Origin: Adineta ricciae
Taxonomy: Eukaryota > Rotifera > Eurotatoria > Adinetida > Adinetidae
DNA: 64,000 nt
Assembly: GCA_905250025.1 (NCBI GenBank)
Contig: CAJNOJ010000311.1
Location: forward strand, 49,525-113,524
Direction: 5' to 3'
The notes below the pieces were generated by a model that did no database searches, was not told the DNA's origin, and worked only from the letters and a program-made list of their open reading frames with translations. This document shows positions 61,301 through 64,000 of this stretch, in pieces (within the stretch, counting starts at the first letter, position 1; every line of letters begins with the position of its first letter). A program made the position numbers and the translations under genes.

Positions 61301-61627
61301 TCGACAGCAGTTGGATCACTCGTCCAGTGAAAGAGGATGAAACAGTGGAAAGTGTGTTGTGTGGTCATAGTGAAAAGTTGGCGATCGCATTCAACTTCAT
61401 TCAACAACCACCTCCTTCCATCATACAAATCAGTAAAAATCTTCGTATTTGTGGTGATTGTCGTAAGTGAACGATATTGGCACTGAAATTCAGTCATAGT
61501 TGTGCTTTTCTTAGATGCTGCTACGAAACTCATAACGAAACTGCGTCGGTGTGAAATCATCATCCGAGATGCAAATCGAATTCATCATTTTTCCAATGGA
61601 AAGTGTTCATGTCAAGATCATTTCTGA
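58362..61627 (+). CDS. PPR-DYW protein, copy 4 (834 aa, intact)
   Basis: Exons 58362-58680, 58888-58974, 59024-59323, 59388-59687, 59738-60249, 60328-60409, 60483-60673, 60729-60822, 60884-61131, 61204-61462 and 61515-61627. Open and in phase throughout. It is the most diverged copy in exons 5-8 (for example [13 protein letters not shown] where others have GKNSSIGKSKEIF, and a 78-bp intron 5). Its exon 5 is the [12 protein letters not shown] type shared with copy 2, not the MFEKVLDLHVNM type of copies 1, 3 and 5. DYW residues HSE, CGDCH and CSCQDHF are retained. The greater divergence with no disabling change suggests selection on the protein. Confidence 0.9.
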
Positions 61628-62385
61628 ATCGTCGTTTCTTCTCTCAGTCAGATGGTGTTTGTTTCATGAAACAACAAATGAAATGAAAGGTTGTTCGTTG
61701 CTGAAATACCACAACGAAAAGCAATCGGCTCTAGCATCTATGATAATGAATTGACAAGGCTTCTTGTTGAGGCGAAGAGAGCTTTCACATCGTTGGATCA
61801 ATGACTGATTTATATGCTACACTCTGAGTGAAGTGAAGTCTGGATGTTGTCTCGAGCAGATTTGATGTGTTCTGAACACGATGATATGCCTTTATGTGTT
61901 CAGCCAGTAATCTAGGCGAACGAAAAAAAGACGAATAAATATGAGATATTTAGAAAATGAACAAGATTGAATTGATATTGCCGAATCTGTCAGTGATTCT
62001 TGGAAAAATGGCGCACAGAAGGGGTTGTTTACACTATTGGGTGTATTTCGATGAATACATTCCAGTACAGAGAGTGCCGATTAGGTACCTGAACTCGTCC
62101 CCTTAGGACTTCCACGAATTTTATTTACATGAAGTTATACTCCCATGTTAAAAGTCTTGTTTCCTGTTGATCATTGTTGAATCAAAAATAAATATTTTGA
62201 CATTTTTTAATACCCGAGGGCGTGTTTTGCAAATCATATTGGATTAGAAGCTCATAGAACAGAAATTTATTAATCACGTATAGATATTTAGAGCTTTGCA
62301 AAACTTTATCTATATAAAATTTTGATATTCAAGTTTTGATAAAATAACGATAAAAAATTACGTGGAGCACAGATAGGCCTTTCCT
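61628..62385. other. Spacer; end of PPR unit similarity
   Basis: Similarity to other units stops at about 61690. The remainder is unique and shows no supported gene. Confidence 0.45.
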
Positions 62386-62745
62386 TTATAAACGACTTTT
62401 TTCTTTATTATTTTCTCTAGTTTTGTCTCGATATCGGAGATCAACACATAAACGGAAAAAGTCTTTTTGTTGTTTCGTTATTTTTTGTAAATCGAAATAT
62501 TCTTCATAGCGATAAACAGGAAACTGTGGTGTCCTTTGATGAACTAGTGTTGCAACTAAGACCAGTGCGTAAGCTGTTACACCCCAAATGTGATACTTAT
62601 CGACAGTAAAATGATGCGTCACGAAATCATCGCCAACTTCCAACATTTTATAGTTTTCATTGGCATGAAGAAATTGTTCTAAATCAACATAGAATGCATC
62701 GGTTGCTTCATCTGGTGATAGACGAAAATCGGTAAATTTTGGCGA
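62386..62745 (-). CDS. Nudix hydrolase, CoA diphosphatase type (NUDT7/8-like), C-terminal part
   Basis: A partial minus-strand gene whose 5' side is cut by the N at 62746. It encodes about 119 aa: LSPDEATDAFYVDLEQFL (in CoA-diphosphatase Nudix proteins, the segment after the catalytic box), IWGVTAYALVL (the conserved WGxTA strand) and a charged tail to a TAA. The Nudix box itself would lie beyond the break. Members hydrolyse CoA or acyl-CoA in peroxisomes or mitochondria. Assignment rests on WGxTA and the preceding SPDE segment. Confidence 0.65.
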   Translation of the reverse strand, partial: SPKFTDFRLSPDEATDAFYVDLEQFLHANENYKMLEVGDDFVTHHFTVDKYHIWGVTAYALVLVATLVHQRTPQFPVYRYEEYFDLQKITKQQKDFFRLCVDLRYRDKTRENNKEKSRL

Positions 62746-62746
62746 N
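62746..62746. other. Single N at a chimeric join
   Basis: Joins the middle of the Nudix exon (minus strand) to the last 22 bases of a PPR exon 1, with neither gene continuing across. It is the same type of join as at 33893. Confidence 0.85.
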
Positions 62747-64000
62747 ACATCACTTCTTCATTTCTACAGTGAGTGAAAACAAACGACAGGATGTGAACGA
62801 GAGACGAGCTGACTCGTGGCAAAGTTCCGAATGAAACAGTTTTCTCATCTCTTGTGACTGTTTCATGATCCATTTCTTATGCTTTTCGAAGAGAACATTC
62901 TCAAAGGTTATCGTTTATGTGACACTCTCATATGGCTGAAAGACAATGAAAATCAGAAGTTATTTCTATTTGTAGTGAAATCCGGTGACTTGAAGAGTGC
63001 AATCGGTTTGTTTAACTCAATTCAGGTGAAGATGAATCCACTTTATATAACGTTGTTCAAAGGTAGATATTCCTATTACTTCGTTCATCAAGAAATAAAT
63101 GTATTGTGATGAGTAGGGCTGATATCAATGAAAAAGTCGAAAGAAGTGTTGAACTTGTATGAACAGAACAAAATGAAGTTGGACGAAGGTGTTTTTGTGA
63201 TGGTATCAAAGGCATGTTCTGAAATATGTGATGATCGAGCGATGAGGATAGGAAAACAGTTAATCGATAGTTTACCTAGAGACTTGAAAGGTACTGAAAA
63301 AGTGATGAACTCGACGATCCTTATGTTGATGAAATTTGGAAACGTCGATGAAGCTGAGCAACTCTTTCGCCAGATGAAACACCAATCTATCTACACTTAT
63401 GGTGCTATGATGAAAGGTGAGTAAAACTTTTCGATTGATAAAAAACACCCATTCGATTCAACTTGATCAAATTCGTTTAGGTTATAACGATAATAAAATG
63501 TTTGAGAAAACATTGGATCTTTTTGAGACCTTACCATTCGTTGCGAACGAAGCGATCTACACAATGGTTCAAAGCTCTTGCTCTCAGGTTAGAGATGATC
63601 GTGCGAGAAGAACTGGAAAACAGTTAATCGATAATTTACCTGAAGATTTGCAAGGTTCTGAAAATGTGATGAACTCGACGATCTTTATGTTGATGAAATT
63701 TGGAAACGTCGATGAAGCTGAGCAACTCTTTCGTCAGACGAAACACCAATCTATCTACATTTATGGTGCTATGATGAAAGGTGAGTAAACCTTTTCGATT
63801 GATAAAAAACACCCACTCGATTCAACTTGATCAAATTTTTTAAGGTTATCACCATAATGAAATGTTTGAGAAAGTGTTAGATTTGTACGTTAATATGCCC
63901 ATAGCTGTGGATGAAGTTATGCATACAATTCTGTTCAGCACATGCACACGTCTATCCAATGATCGAGCATTACAAACAGGAAAAGAACTTCTGCGCAAGA
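62747..64000 (+). CDS. PPR-DYW protein, copy 5 (both ends missing)
   Basis: Exons: 62747-62768 (end of exon 1), 62976-63062, 63117-63416, 63481-63780 and 63845 to the window end inside exon 5. The reading frame is open. Intron 2 (ending GAGTAG) and exon 5 (MFEKVLDLYVNM) are of the same types as in copy 3, so it may be a further tandem gene or the other haplotype of copy 3. The N-terminus is lost at the single-N join, and the E/DYW part lies outside the window. Confidence 0.8.

Larger units (their letters stand above)
36260..64000 (+). repeat. Tandem array of five PPR-DYW gene units (about 4.5-4.8 kb each without insertions)
   Basis: Gene starts at 36700, 44096, 53723 and 58362, plus a fifth copy entering at 62747. 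Subtracting the hAT-like insertion (2571 bp with TSD) and the LINE (5177 bp with TSD) leaves spacings of about 4825, 4450 and 4639 bp. Upstream regions (about 400 bp, including a TTC-microsatellite of variable length before the ATG) and the downstream regions of copies 1-3 are shared too. All copies are in the same orientation. Confidence 0.92.

Overview
The window looks like nuclear DNA of a small invertebrate, most likely a bdelloid rotifer. This is inferred, not proven, from the following: AT-rich spacers; genes split by many 50-65 bp GT-AG introns; tandem F-box/leucine-rich-repeat genes; B-box/coiled-coil proteins; plant-style DYW pentatricopeptide (PPR) proteins, which are known from bdelloids; and heavily nested Helitron, hAT and LINE debris. 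Nothing suggests a prokaryote or an organelle.

Region 1 (1-15500) is gene-poor. It holds an F-box/LRR gene whose LRR part is a 141-bp exon+intron unit repeated nine times, a Helitron helicase relic with dispersed motifs, a small minus-strand gene whose only intron is almost entirely a 242-bp MITE, a tetraspan membrane protein, a secreted Cys-rich protein, a putative small three-exon gene and a synaptotagmin-like two-C2 protein.

Region 2 (15500-36000) is gene-dense and mostly conserved housekeeping: a complete Arf-GEF of the GBF1 family in 27 exons, three divergent B-box/coiled-coil paralogues, an unrecognised six-exon gene, a glycerophosphodiester phosphodiesterase, an alpha/beta hydrolase, a PLAC8-like protein and pyrroline-5-carboxylate reductase. 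A 1.8-kb piece covering the last three genes is present twice, and the two copies meet at a single N. This is probably an assembly or haplotype duplicate.

Region 3 (36000-64000) is a tandem array of five copies of a roughly 4.5-4.8 kb unit, each carrying an 11-exon (one copy 10-exon) PPR-DYW gene. I reconstructed all exon borders. Copies 2, 3 and 4 are open throughout (734, 834 and 834 aa). Copy 1 has a one-base frameshift that is neutral only if one intron is retained. Copy 5 is cut by a single-N join and by the window end. The copies are mosaics of two sequence types, so unequal exchange or gene conversion is active. A 2563-bp hAT-like element (16-bp perfect TIRs, 8-bp TSD) sits between copies 1 and 2. 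A LINE with a 9-bp TSD and a nested transposase-like gene sits between copies 2 and 3. A Nudix hydrolase fragment abuts the second N.

In function, the conserved genes are independent housekeeping genes (secretory traffic, lipid metabolism, proline synthesis). The PPR-DYW cluster is the accessory system of interest: predicted organelle-targeted RNA-binding proteins with a cytidine-deaminase-like C-terminus.
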